This document shows, piece after piece, positions 39,389-48,468 of a stretch of DNA of 64,000 bases. The translations under genes were made by a program, and so were the position numbers. Positions within the stretch are counted from its first letter, which is position 1. Each line of letters begins with the position of its first letter. The stretch comes from Methanobrevibacter sp. (lineage in GTDB: Archaea > Methanobacteriota > Methanobacteria > Methanobacteriales > Methanobacteriaceae). Under the pieces are notes generated by a model, which was not told the DNA's origin, searched no databases, and worked only from the letters and a program-made list of their open reading frames with translations. The stretch lies in contig NZ_JAUNXR010000004.1 in NCBI RefSeq assembly GCF_030539665.1, forward strand, positions 1 through 64,000, given 5' to 3'.

Positions 39389-40115
39389 TTTTATTCTATT
39401 TTTTCTATCTTTTTGTTTATTTTCAGATTTTTTCAAATAATCTTTACAATATTCTTGTTATATTTCTATTTTTTCTATCTTTATTCATTTTAAACGATTT
39501 ATCTATTTTTTTTGGTTTGACTAAATTAATTTCATTTTTTTTAGGAATGCTTAAAATTTATTTAATTTTTTCCACCAATAAAACGAATTTGTTTAATAAG
39601 TTCAATGAAATTTAATAATTTCTGACTTTTATCAACTTTTTTTTAATAATTTTGAATAATCTTCAGAAAATGTCTATTTTAACTAAATAAACCCAATTCA
39701 AACTTATTTTTGTTATTGGGGTAATATTTATATAGTTAATTAGATATATAAAGGTATAGATTGGTATTTTAAATTATGTTTATTATATTGATCTGTTTTT
39801 TTATATATTTCCCAGCTCGAATATAAGTCACTGTCAAAAATTAGTGTGTTTACAAGTTGCAATTTTATGGGCTATGTTTCTTGATAAATTCATGCGTTTT
39901 TTGTTTTAGCATAGCTAATCGAATCACAAATTTTTGATTTAAACAATATTCAAAAATAAAGATTGGAAATCTATTCTAATTTTGTCCAAAATTTTTTTAT
40001 AAATTTCTAATCGCCCAAAATTTTTGAATGAACCAAATTTAGAAACTGTCTTTGACCTTAAACGGTTAGGAACAACCCGATATTTTAATCAAAAGTTAAA
40101 ATAGGAGGTTGGAAA
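39389..40115 (+). other. 727-base AT-rich gap, long upstream region of mgtA
   Basis: No gene is visible. TCTATTTTTTCTATCTTT occurs twice (near 39395 and 39467). TATA-like sequences lie near 39726-39737, 39800-39810 and 39995-40005. Just before mgtA there is a small hairpin, CGGTT (40063-40067) with AACCC (40074-40078), then AGGAGG. No known Mg2+ riboswitch class is recognised, though a regulatory leader is plausible. Confidence 0.4.
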
Positions 40116-42878
40116 ATGAAATTAATGAAAAAAGAGGTTCAAACAAAAAAATCAAGCGAAAATGTTACAAGAAGGATGAGAGAAGATGAAAAAATTAATT
40201 ATGCTGCAACTCACGACGTTGGTGAGGTTCTTTCCAATTTAAACTCGGATTTAAACGGATTAGATACATTTGGAGTAGATGATAGTAGAGACAAATACGG
40301 CGACAATAAAATTTCCTATGGTGAGGAACAGTCCCTGATTAGCAAGATCGCCGATGCATTCATTAATCCGTTTACTTTAGTACTATTATTTTTAGCAGGA
40401 GTATCTGCATTAACAGACATGGTATTCCCATTTTTTGAACTGTTTGGAAATACCGTAGGTGATTTTGACTGTTTAACAGTAGTCATTATTGTTGTCATGG
40501 TATGCATCTCAGGTGGATTGCGTTTTATTCAAGAACAGAGAAGCGGAAATGCCACAGAAAAGCTATTGTCAATGATAACAACAATCTGTGATGTAATACG
40601 TAATGGAAAACAGGAAGAAATTGATCTTGATGATGTGGTAGTCGGAGATATTGTCAAATTGTCTGTAGGGGACATCATACCTGCAGACATGAGGATTTTG
40701 GAAGCTAAAGACTTATTTATCAGCCAATCATCTCTTACAGGGGAAAGCGAACCAATCGAAAAGGTAGCTACTGTTGACACCAAGCACGATGCGATAACAG
40801 AATACAACAACATTGCTTTTATGGGGAGCAATGTAATTTCAGGATCAGCTTATGGTGTTGTTGTGGCTGTAGGTGACAATACCCTATTCGGTAGCATGGC
40901 TGCTGAAGTAGGAAAGGAACATGTTGAAACAAGCTTTACAAAAGGAATAAACTCAGTGTCATGGGTTCTAATAAGATTCATGCTGATCATGGTCCCTGTT
41001 GTATTCTTCATAAACGGATTCACTAAAGGAGACTGGCTCCAGGCATTCTTGTTTGCAATTTCCATTGCAGTGGGTTTGACTCCTGAAATGCTTCCGATGA
41101 TAGTTACAACCTGCCTTGCAAAAGGTGCAGTTGCAATGAGTAAAAAGAAAACTATCATTAAAAATTTAAACTCAATTCAAAACTTCGGAGCTATCGACGT
41201 TTTATGTACAGATAAAACAGGCACATTGACTCAGGACAAGGTAATTCTGGAATATCATTTGGATGTTATGGGAAATGATGATGACCGCGTACTAAGGCAC
41301 GCTTATCTAAACAGCTATTTCCAAACAGGTTATAAAAATCTAATGGATAAGGCCATCATTGAAAAAACAGAAGAACAAGAAAATGAAAATCCAAAATTGC
41401 TAGATTTATCAGAAGCATATGTTAAAGTAGATGAAATTCCATTTGATTTTACACGTAGGAGATTGTCCACTGTAGTTAAGGACAAAAACGGCAAAACACA
41501 AATGGTTACAAAAGGTGCTGTTGAAGAGATGCTAGATATCTGTTCATCAGTTGAATATAATGGTAAAGTTGAAAAATTAACCGAAGATTTAAAAGAAAAA
41601 GTGTACAATCAAGTTAACAAACTCTCTGAAGAAGGATTCAGGGTAATTGCACTTGCACAAAAGAACAATCCGTCTCCTGTAGGGGAATTTTCTGTTGATG
41701 ATGAATGTGACATGATTCTAATGGGATATCTGGCTTTCTTAGATCCTCCTAAAGAATCAACAGAGGAAGCTATCAAAGCCTTAAAAGAATATGGCGTAGT
41801 TACCAAAATCCTAACAGGAGACAATGAAAAGGTTACAAGGACTATCTGTAAAAAAGTAGGTATGGAAGTCCGCAACATGGTTGTCGGAAGTGAGATTGAT
41901 GCTTTGACTGATGAGGAATTGGCTGAAATAGCTCAGGAAACTGATGTATTTGCTAAATTAACTCCTGATCAAAAATCAAGGGTTGTAACTGTTTTAAGAG
42001 AAGCAGGACATGTTGTCGGATACATGGGTGATGGAATAAATGATGCAACAGCAATGAAGGCATCAGACATTGGAATTTCTGTAGATACTGCAGTGGATGT
42101 TGCAAAGGAATCCGCTGACGTTATCTTGCTTGAAAAGGACTTGATGGTTTTGGAAGAAGGAATCATCGAAGGACGTAAAACATATGCAAACATGATTAAG
42201 TACATCAAAATGACTGCGTCCTCAAACTTCGGAAACATGTTTTCCGTATTGGCCGCATCTGCACTGCTTCCATTTTTACCAATGTTAAGCATTCAAATCA
42301 TTTTATTGAACTTAATCTACGACTTGTCATGTACTGCAATGCCATGGGACAATGTTGATAAAGAGTTCCTACAAATCCCTAGAAAATGGAATGCATCATC
42401 AATTGGCAAATTCATGATTTGGATTGGCCCTACAAGTTCGATATTTGACTTTACAACCTACATTTTCATGTATTTTGTATTCTGTCCGATATTCGTATCA
42501 AACGGTATTCTCTTTACAGATCTCCCAGCACATTTCTCAGGTGCAGAACTGGCCAGGGTATCAGCATTATACATTGCAATGTTCCAGGCAGGATGGTTTG
42601 TTGAATCAATGTGGAGTCAAACATTTGTTATCCATATGTTACGTACACCAAAACTTCCATTTATACAAAGTAGAGCATCCTTGCCGGTTACAGTATTGAC
42701 ATTTACCGGAATTATTGCATTGACACTCATTCCATTCACTCCATTTGGAGTAGCTTTAGGAATGACTGCATTGCCAATGTCTTACTTCATTTACCTGATA
42801 CCATGTATATTGCTGTACATGCTGCTAGCTACAAGCTTGAAGAAGGCATTCATACGCCATTACGGAGAACTATTATAG
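40116..42878 (+). CDS. mgtA: Magnesium-importing P-type ATPase
   Basis: This P3B-type ATPase imports Mg2+ across the membrane. The actuator motif [12 protein letters not shown], the phosphorylation motif [11 protein letters not shown] and the hinge [14 protein letters not shown] are intact. Ten hydrophobic helices fit the MgtA/MgtB fold, with the final helices after residue 690. The length of 920 residues is normal. AGGAGG lies seven bases before the ATG. A 55-residue membrane protein follows after twelve bases, so the two are co-transcribed. Confidence 0.93.
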   Translation: MKLMKKEVQTKKSSENVTRRMREDEKINYAATHDVGEVLSNLNSDLNGLDTFGVDDSRDKYGDNKISYGEEQSLISKIADAFINPFTLVLLFLAGVSALTDMVFPFFELFGNTVGDFDCLTVVIIVVMVCISGGLRFIQEQRSGNATEKLLSMITTICDVIRNGKQEEIDLDDVVVGDIVKLSVGDIIPADMRILEAKDLFISQSSLTGESEPIEKVATVDTKHDAITEYNNIAFMGSNVISGSAYGVVVAVGDNTLFGSMAAEVGKEHVETSFTKGINSVSWVLIRFMLIMVPVVFFINGFTKGDWLQAFLFAISIAVGLTPEMLPMIVTTCLAKGAVAMSKKKTIIKNLNSIQNFGAIDVLCTDKTGTLTQDKVILEYHLDVMGNDDDRVLRHAYLNSYFQTGYKNLMDKAIIEKTEEQENENPKLLDLSEAYVKVDEIPFDFTRRRLSTVVKDKNGKTQMVTKGAVEEMLDICSSVEYNGKVEKLTEDLKEKVYNQVNKLSEEGFRVIALAQKNNPSPVGEFSVDDECDMILMGYLAFLDPPKESTEEAIKALKEYGVVTKILTGDNEKVTRTICKKVGMEVRNMVVGSEIDALTDEELAEIAQETDVFAKLTPDQKSRVVTVLREAGHVVGYMGDGINDATAMKASDIGISVDTAVDVAKESADVILLEKDLMVLEEGIIEGRKTYANMIKYIKMTASSNFGNMFSVLAASALLPFLPMLSIQIILLNLIYDLSCTAMPWDNVDKEFLQIPRKWNASSIGKFMIWIGPTSSIFDFTTYIFMYFVFCPIFVSNGILFTDLPAHFSGAELARVSALYIAMFQAGWFVESMWSQTFVIHMLRTPKLPFIQSRASLPVTVLTFTGIIALTLIPFTPFGVALGMTALPMSYFIYLIPCILLYMLLATSLKKAFIRHYGELL

Positions 42879-42890
42879 GGAGGTAATAAA

Positions 42891-43058
42891 ATGGAATGGA
42901 ATAGTATTTGGTTAAGCCTTTTTGGAACAACAGATTATTTAGGATTTAACATGGGATTCTGGGTCTCCTTAGTTGTTGTTGCATTGGTGGTCGTTATAAT
43001 GAACGTAGTATTCTGGAACATGAAACCTTATAGTGAAACACAGTCAAAAGAAAATTAA
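42891..43058 (+). CDS. 55-residue single-helix membrane protein in the mgtA operon
   Basis: This small gene starts MEWNSIWLSL and ends ETQSKEN. GGGAGG lies eight bases before its ATG and it begins twelve bases after mgtA. Residues 21-45 form one hydrophobic helix; residues 1-18 look amphipathic and the C-terminus is polar. Bacterial MgtA transporters are controlled by tiny membrane proteins (MgtR, MgtS), so this may be an archaeal counterpart; no sequence similarity is claimed. Confidence 0.78.
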   Translation: MEWNSIWLSLFGTTDYLGFNMGFWVSLVVVALVVVIMNVVFWNMKPYSETQSKEN

Positions 43059-43267
43059 AAATGGTTTTTATCAACCATTTTTCCTCCATTTTTTTTATTT
43101 TTCCCTATTTTCATACCAATAAAAAATGTTTTGAGAGGAAGATAAATGATGTTGTCCTCCCTTTCGATATTTTGGGTTGTATTGGATATGATTATTCCAT
43201 ATTCTGATTTGTAGTTGCTTATGGCTTTTGATATCTGTTTTTTACTTTTTTTACTAATGAAAGACAT
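43055..43267 (-). pseudogene. Remnant resembling the C-terminus of an archaeal ATPase (DUF4143/DUF234-like)
   Basis: The 70-codon frame contains AISNYKSEYGIIISNTTQNI and NIIYLPLKTFFIG. This looks like the last strand-helix unit of the ATPases with a C-terminal PD-(D/E)XK-like domain (AAA_14/DUF4143). The ATPase and nuclease core are absent, so this is probably a gene fragment. It overlaps the end of the mgtA partner gene by four bases on the opposite strand. Confidence 0.4.
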
Positions 43268-43602
43268 TCTCGTTTACCTCACACTTTTTTTATTTGCTGT
43301 TTTTATAATGAAAGTGATGTAAACGACAGTAGATATTAATGTTGTTTTACTCTACACTTTTTTCATATACTTTTGCAATATTTTTTTTAGTAAACCTCTT
43401 ATTTTTGAAACAATATGATGGTTTACCCAATATTTTTTTATAAATATCATTTTAGAAAATATTATTAATGAATATTTTTCATAAAATTGTTCTAGTTTTT
43501 GGCAAATTAATGTTTAGTTATATGCAAGAGTTAGATTTTTTCCAATAATATTCAAATAGCGAAAATATTGGAATTTTCACTAATATTTTTGAAAGAGCCA
43601 TT
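43268..43602 (+). other. AT-rich gap upstream of the MFS gene
   Basis: No open frame or RNA family is recognised here. Several repeated AAATATT-type runs are present, and the promoter and operator sites of the transporter follow directly. Confidence 0.4.
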
Positions 43603-43665
43603 GTTGTATCTCGCAACATTTATATATTTCTTTTTTCTAATATTTTAATTGTTGACAAATGCAAC
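43603..43665 (+). promoter_or_regulatory. Promoter with two GTTG-N7-CAACATTTAT operators
   Basis: GTTG-N7-CAAC occurs at 43603-43617 and again at 43651-43665, and each copy is followed by ATTTAT. The first copy abuts the TATA box (43618-43629, ATTTATATATTT) and the second falls near the expected start of transcription. This double placement suits a repressor that blocks TBP/TFB or polymerase. The cognate regulator is not encoded next door. Confidence 0.6.
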
Positions 43666-43677
43666 ATTTATGAAATA

Positions 43678-44928
43678 ATGTATATGAAGAAATTTGTATT
43701 TGGAAGACTTAAATCAAAAAATAAAAGAAAATATTTAAGAATGGTTGGTATAATGAGAGATAAATTGAGTATTATTATTTTTTTATTAGCTTTTGGTACA
43801 TTTGGTATTTTAACTACTGAAATGGGTTTTGTAGGAATATTGCAATTAGTTGCAACAAAATTCAATGTATCTGTAGGTCAGGCTAGTCTTTTTGTAAGCT
43901 TATTTGCATTGGGAGTAGCTATTGCAGGAATTATAATGCCATTAATCTTTTCTAAATTTAATTATAAAAAATCTCTGCTTTTGGTTTTGTTAATTTTTGT
44001 TATTTCCAATATTTTATCAATATTTGTAACAGATTTTAATTTAGCTTTAATAATTAGGGTTATTCCTGCTTTTTTTCATCCGATATTTTGTTCATTTGCA
44101 CTTACTTTGGCTGCTGATTTAGTTAATCCTGATGAATCATTAAAAGCAGTTTCAAGAGTAATAATGGGTGTTTCTGCAGGAATGGTTCTAGGAGTGCCTA
44201 TTATTAACTTTTTAGCATTTAATGGATCTTATCAAATTGCAATGTTGTTTATGGCTATAATTAATGCAATATCATTTATAGGATTGCTTATTTTCATGCC
44301 ATCTATAGAACCAAAAGAATCAATTTCTTATGGTGATCAGGTATCTGTAATTAAAAAACCAGTATTTTTATTATCTATTTTAGGAGTAGTATTTTTAACT
44401 GCAGGTCTTTATAGTGTTTATAGTTTTATTTCCGTTTATTTAAGCGATGTAAGTCATATTGTTGGATTTGTTTTAACATTTGCACTATTTTTATATGGCC
44501 TTACAAGCATTATTGGAAATTATATTGGTGGTCATTTGCTATCTTTCAAACCAATTAAAACAGTTTTTGCATTTCCTTTTGTATTATCTGCAATTTATCT
44601 ATTGATTTTTGGATTTAATCAATTCGTTGTAGTTATGTTAATAATTATAGCAATTTGGGGAGTTATTGCAGGACTTGGGAATAATATCCAACAGTATTGG
44701 ATTGTATCATCAGCACCTGAAGCACCGGAATTTGCAAATGGAATATTTTTATCAAGCGGAAATGTAGGTATAACTATAGGGACTGGATTAAGTAGTATGT
44801 TAATTGCAGGTATTGGAATTGATTATATATTATTTGGAGGTATTTTTTGGTTAATATTGGCACTTATAAGTGTGGTGATTAGAAATATTTTCAATAAAAG
44901 GTTACATAATACAAATCAATCCTACTAA
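43678..44928 (+). CDS. MFS efflux transporter (DHA1/AraJ type)
   Basis: Twelve hydrophobic helices are visible and the protein resembles multidrug or sugar exporters of the DHA1 class (FGTFGILTTEMGFVGILQLV at the first helix; RVIPAFFHPIFCSFALTLAADLV around helices 4-5). The substrate is unknown. The ATG at 43678 gives an unusually basic 25-residue N-terminus; ATG at 43741 or 43753 would give a normal length of about 391-395 residues and may be real. Two candidate operators precede the gene. Confidence 0.82.
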   Translation: MYMKKFVFGRLKSKNKRKYLRMVGIMRDKLSIIIFLLAFGTFGILTTEMGFVGILQLVATKFNVSVGQASLFVSLFALGVAIAGIIMPLIFSKFNYKKSLLLVLLIFVISNILSIFVTDFNLALIIRVIPAFFHPIFCSFALTLAADLVNPDESLKAVSRVIMGVSAGMVLGVPIINFLAFNGSYQIAMLFMAIINAISFIGLLIFMPSIEPKESISYGDQVSVIKKPVFLLSILGVVFLTAGLYSVYSFISVYLSDVSHIVGFVLTFALFLYGLTSIIGNYIGGHLLSFKPIKTVFAFPFVLSAIYLLIFGFNQFVVVMLIIIAIWGVIAGLGNNIQQYWIVSSAPEAPEFANGIFLSSGNVGITIGTGLSSMLIAGIGIDYILFGGIFWLILALISVVIRNIFNKRLHNTNQSY

Positions 44929-44954
44929 ATTTTACCAATTTTAAATACAAGACC

Positions 44955-45323
44955 TTTAAATACTACATTGGATTAATAATAATTAAAAATTTTTAAGGAG
45001 ATGAAATTATGAAAGGTGGAGTTTTCTACGGTAAAGGTATTAGAGAGTTAAAATAGGAAGAACCAGATTTATACACACTTGCAGAATCAATCAGCAATGT
45101 TTGTTATAACGGTCAAGTTCTTGACTACAAAACACAAAAATTAATAGCCATTGGAATTGAAGCTTCCAAATCAGATGCAAGAGTTATTAAACAACAAATG
45201 ATCAGTACCATGCAAGAGTTAGGTGCTACAAAAGAAGAAATAATGGATGTTTTAAGATTAGTTCTCATCACATCTGGAATGCCTGCTTTCAATAAAGCAT
45301 TTAAAATCTTTAATAGCATCTAA
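44955..45323 (+). repeat. Duplication unit, copy 1 (promoter and CMD gene)
   Basis: Bases 44955-45005 are almost identical to 49484-49534 (51-base upstream region with AAGGAG) and the gene that follows matches 49539-49853 closely. Most differences inside the gene are silent. Confidence 0.85.
45009..45323 (+). pseudogene. Carboxymuconolactone-decarboxylase-family gene with an internal TAG
   Basis: The gene is the same length (315 bases) as the intact copy at 49539 and begins MKGGVFYGKGIRELK. Codon 16 is TAG at 45054-45056, where the intact copy has GAG (Glu). The frame after it is open and nearly identical (changes include ARVIK for ARAIK and FKIFNSI for VKILNSI). The ribosome-binding site remains. 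The nonsense change looks recent; stop read-through or a restart downstream would be needed for function. Confidence 0.85.
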
Positions 45324-45567
45324 ATATTATTACTTTTTTTTATTTGGGGGTGTTCGCTAGATGTGGGTTTTGAATTTTGGTGCGAAAATTTTTTTGATTA
45401 ATTTTTAGTTATTTTTCCATATTTCTTTTTTGTAATTTTGATTTTGTATTTTTTTTTGTTTTGTTATTTATATTTTTAGTGGTTTTTATGTGGTTAAATT
45501 ATATATTTATTGTATAAATGTTATATTGGGTATAAGTTGTGATGTAATGAATTTTTATTAATATTTT
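45324..45567 (+). other. T-rich gap between the CMD pseudogene and the flavoprotein operon
   Basis: The stretch is rich in T runs likely to end transcription from the left. No reading frame or RNA is recognised. Confidence 0.4.
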
Positions 45568-45602
45568 AAGTATCTATTTGATACTTGTCATTTTATATAT
45601 AT
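45568..45602 (+). promoter_or_regulatory. Inverted repeat AAGTATC-N5-GATACTT next to a TATA box
   Basis: A perfect seven-base inverted repeat (45568-45574 and 45580-45586) ends four bases before a TATA box (45591-45602, TTTTATATATAT). The start codon at 45622 lies about 25 bases after the TATA centre, so the mRNA is probably leaderless and the repeat sits on or next to the BRE. A dimeric regulator could bind here. Confidence 0.6.
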
Positions 45603-45621
45603 GATTTTATGAAATATTAAT

Positions 45622-46239
45622 ATGGATTTGCAAACATGTTTGAAATTATTGAGAGAAATAAAAGATGTGGCTTTTGCAACTGTTGATGAAAATAATCATC
45701 CTCAGGTTAGAATAATTGATGTAATGAATGTTGAAGATGATAAAATCTATTTTTTAACTGCCCAAGGTAAAGATTTTTACAATCAGCTAATCAATACCAA
45801 AAAGGTTGCAATTGTTGGTCTTACTAAAGATTATGAGTCAATCCGTGTTAATGGTAATGTTCATCTTTTAGATAATCAAAAAGAAGAAATAGATAAGATT
45901 TTTGAATTAAATCCTTCAATGAATGATGTTTATCCAGGTAACTCAAGGTATATTCTTCAAGCATTTTGTGTTTATGAGGGAGAAGTGGAATACTTCAATT
46001 TGGTTAAAGAACCTATTTTTAGAGAAAGCTTTTCGTTAAACAATTACAAAATAGCTGAAAAAGGATTTTTAATAACTGATGAGTGTTTAAAGTGCGGATT
46101 ATGTTATAAGAATTGCCCTCAAAAAGCAATCAAAGATAATCCATATAAAATCCAACAAGAACATTGTCTCCATTGTGGATTATGTTATTTTAACTGTCCA
46201 AATGAAGCTATTATGAGGATAGAAAATGATAATAACTGA
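45622..46239 (+). CDS. Flavin-binding (PNPOx-like) protein fused to a two-cluster ferredoxin
   Basis: Residues 1-130 are a split-barrel flavin domain (VAFATVDENNHPQVRIIDVM; FLTAQGKDFYNQL). Residues 145-205 are a ferredoxin with CLKCGLCYKNC and CLHCGLCYFNC motifs. Such fusions suggest electron transfer between ferredoxin clusters and FMN or F420. No ribosome-binding site is needed if the mRNA is leaderless. It overlaps the transporter gene by 14 bases. Confidence 0.88.
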   Translation: MDLQTCLKLLREIKDVAFATVDENNHPQVRIIDVMNVEDDKIYFLTAQGKDFYNQLINTKKVAIVGLTKDYESIRVNGNVHLLDNQKEEIDKIFELNPSMNDVYPGNSRYILQAFCVYEGEVEYFNLVKEPIFRESFSLNNYKIAEKGFLITDECLKCGLCYKNCPQKAIKDNPYKIQQEHCLHCGLCYFNCPNEAIMRIENDNN

Positions 46240-47755
46240 TGTATTTAATTTAATAAGCTCTCAAAGAGACTTTTTTATAAACTTAACAATTCAACATTTA
46301 CAGATTTCTTTAATTTCCATTGTATTGGCTATTATAATAGGATTGGGGTTAGGGATAGCTGTTGGAGAATATAAAAGGAATAAATGGATTTTAGTAGTTG
46401 TTAATTTGATTTATACAATTCCTTCCATCGCATTGTTTGGTTTTCTAATTCCAGTTACAGGTATTGGTGATGTTAGCGCAATCATAGCTTTAACAGTTTA
46501 TGCTTTGCTCCCGATGGTCAGAAATACATACACCGGAATTACAACAATTGATAAAAATATTTTGGAAGCTGCAGAAGGAATGGGTGCAACTAAATTTCAA
46601 ATTTTATACAAAATCAAACTTCCTTTAGCAATGCCTCATATAATATCAGCTATTAGAAACATGGTTATAATGACTGTTGCTCTTACAGGTATTGCAGCAT
46701 TTATTGGTGCTGGAGGACTTGGTGTTGCAATTTACAGAGGAATTACAACTAATAATATAGTTATGACAGTTGCAGGAAGTCTTTTGATAGCTATCCTAGC
46801 AATAGTTTTAGATCTTATTTTAGGCCAAATCGAAAAGATATTTGATTATAACAGGAAAATTAAAGTCAATAAAAAGTATTTATTGGCTGCACTTATTGTG
46901 ATTATTCTTTTAATTGGAGGCAGTCTTTATGCAAACTCTCAAAATGACACGATTCATGTTGCAACAAAGCCAATGACGGAACAGTATATTATGGGTTATA
47001 TGCTTAAGGAAGTGATTGAGGCAAATTCAGACTTAAAAGTTGATCTTTCTACAGGAATTGGTGGTGGAACAAGCAATATTCATCCGGGAATGCTTAAGGG
47101 AGATTTTGATATCTATCCGGAGTATACAGGAACCGGTTGGATGGAAGTTCTTAAAAAGGATGGGATTTATAACGAAGAACAGTTTAATACTCTTCAAAAA
47201 GATTATAATGAACAGTACAATATTACATGGGTTAATGATTACGGATTTGAAGACACCTACGGAATAGCTGTTACTGAAGAAGTGGCTGATAAGTATAATC
47301 TTAAAACATATTCTGATTTAGCTAGTGTATCTAATCAATTGACTTTTGGAGCAGAGTATGATTTCTTTGAAAGAGAGGATGGTTATGATGCTCTTAAAAA
47401 TGAGTATGGGATGAATTTTAAGTCAACTCAAGATATGGATATTGGTTTAAAATATGATGCTATTAAATCAGGGCAAGTAGATGTAATCAATATATTCACA
47501 ACAGATGGTAGATTAAGTGATTCAAATGTGGTTGTTTTAGAAGATGATAAGCAATTCTACCCATCATATGAGTGCTATAATATTGTAAGGATTGATGTGT
47601 TAAATGAACATCCGGAACTTAAAAATATTTTATTAAGTCTAAATAATACAATAACATCTGAAGATATGGCAAAAATGAATTATGAAGTAGAAGTAGAGAA
47701 AAAAGAGCCTCAAGATGTAGCTCACAAGTTTTTAGTAAGAAAAGGGATAATATGA
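46226..47755 (+). CDS. Betaine/choline-type ABC transporter: permease fused to binding protein
   Basis: Residues 1-215 are the OpuB/ProW-type permease (GMGATKFQILYKIKLPLAMP loop). Residues 240-509 are an OpuAC-type binding protein (ATKPMTEQYIMGYMLKEVIE; GDFDIYPEYTGTGW; DFFEREDGY), probably held outside the cell by a helix near residue 225. Family members import glycine betaine, choline or carnitine; substrate not resolved. It overlaps the ATPase gene by four bases. Confidence 0.9.
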   Translation: MIITDVFNLISSQRDFFINLTIQHLQISLISIVLAIIIGLGLGIAVGEYKRNKWILVVVNLIYTIPSIALFGFLIPVTGIGDVSAIIALTVYALLPMVRNTYTGITTIDKNILEAAEGMGATKFQILYKIKLPLAMPHIISAIRNMVIMTVALTGIAAFIGAGGLGVAIYRGITTNNIVMTVAGSLLIAILAIVLDLILGQIEKIFDYNRKIKVNKKYLLAALIVIILLIGGSLYANSQNDTIHVATKPMTEQYIMGYMLKEVIEANSDLKVDLSTGIGGGTSNIHPGMLKGDFDIYPEYTGTGWMEVLKKDGIYNEEQFNTLQKDYNEQYNITWVNDYGFEDTYGIAVTEEVADKYNLKTYSDLASVSNQLTFGAEYDFFEREDGYDALKNEYGMNFKSTQDMDIGLKYDAIKSGQVDVINIFTTDGRLSDSNVVVLEDDKQFYPSYECYNIVRIDVLNEHPELKNILLSLNNTITSEDMAKMNYEVEVEKKEPQDVAHKFLVRKGII

Positions 47756-48468
47756 GTAAAATAAAATTTGAAAATATTTCCAAAAAATATGGGGATAAAA
47801 CAGTTGTAGATGATTTTAACATGGAAATTAACGAAGGGGAGTTCATAACAATAATTGGAAGTTCGGGAAGTGGAAAAACTACTGTTCTTAAGATGATCAA
47901 TGGTTTAATAAATCCTACAAGTGGAAACATCTATATTGATGGGGTGGACATTTCAAAATTAAACAAAGTTGATTTAAGACGTAAAACAGGTTATGCAATT
48001 CAGGGAAATGTTCTTTTTCCTCATCTTAATGTTGAAGAGAATATAAACTTTGTTTTGAATTTGGATAAAAATAATTCATTAAATGTAGCTAAGGATTTAA
48101 TCAAAACAATTAATTTGGATGAAGATCTACTTGAAAGAATGCCCTATGAATTGTCTGGAGGTCAGCAGCAAAGGGTGGGAATTGCAAGATCCCTTGCAGC
48201 AAATCCAGATATCCTTCTTATGGACGAACCATTTGGGGCTATTGATGAAATAACAAGAGAGCAGTTACAGGATGAGATAAAAAGGATTCATAAAAATAAA
48301 AACTTAACAATAGTTTTCATCACTCACGACATTAGGGAAGCTTTATATTTAGCAGATAAAGTTATAGTGATGAACAATGGAAAAATAGAACAGTATGGCA
48401 CTCCCGAAGAAATCATTAATAATCCAAAAACAGATTTTGTTAAAAAGTTAACGAGGAGAGTTTCATGA
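47752..48468 (+). CDS. Betaine-type ABC transporter ATPase
   Basis: This ATP-binding subunit has Walker A GSSGSGKTTVLK, the Q-loop AIQGNVLFPHL, signature LSGGQQQRVGIARSLAANP and Walker B ILLMDEPFGAID. It lacks the long C-terminal CBS pair found in ProV/OpuAA, being 238 residues. It overlaps both neighbours (ATGA). Confidence 0.92.
   Translation: MSKIKFENISKKYGDKTVVDDFNMEINEGEFITIIGSSGSGKTTVLKMINGLINPTSGNIYIDGVDISKLNKVDLRRKTGYAIQGNVLFPHLNVEENINFVLNLDKNNSLNVAKDLIKTINLDEDLLERMPYELSGGQQQRVGIARSLAANPDILLMDEPFGAIDEITREQLQDEIKRIHKNKNLTIVFITHDIREALYLADKVIVMNNGKIEQYGTPEEIINNPKTDFVKKLTRRVS

Noticed and set aside
39389-40115. Known magnesium riboswitch (M-box)
   Set aside because: The conserved M-box helices and loops could not be identified in the leader.
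45054-45056. TAG read as pyrrolysine in the CMD gene
   Set aside because: The intact paralog has GAG at this codon, no pyl genes are visible, and Methanobrevibacter-type methanogens do not usually carry them.
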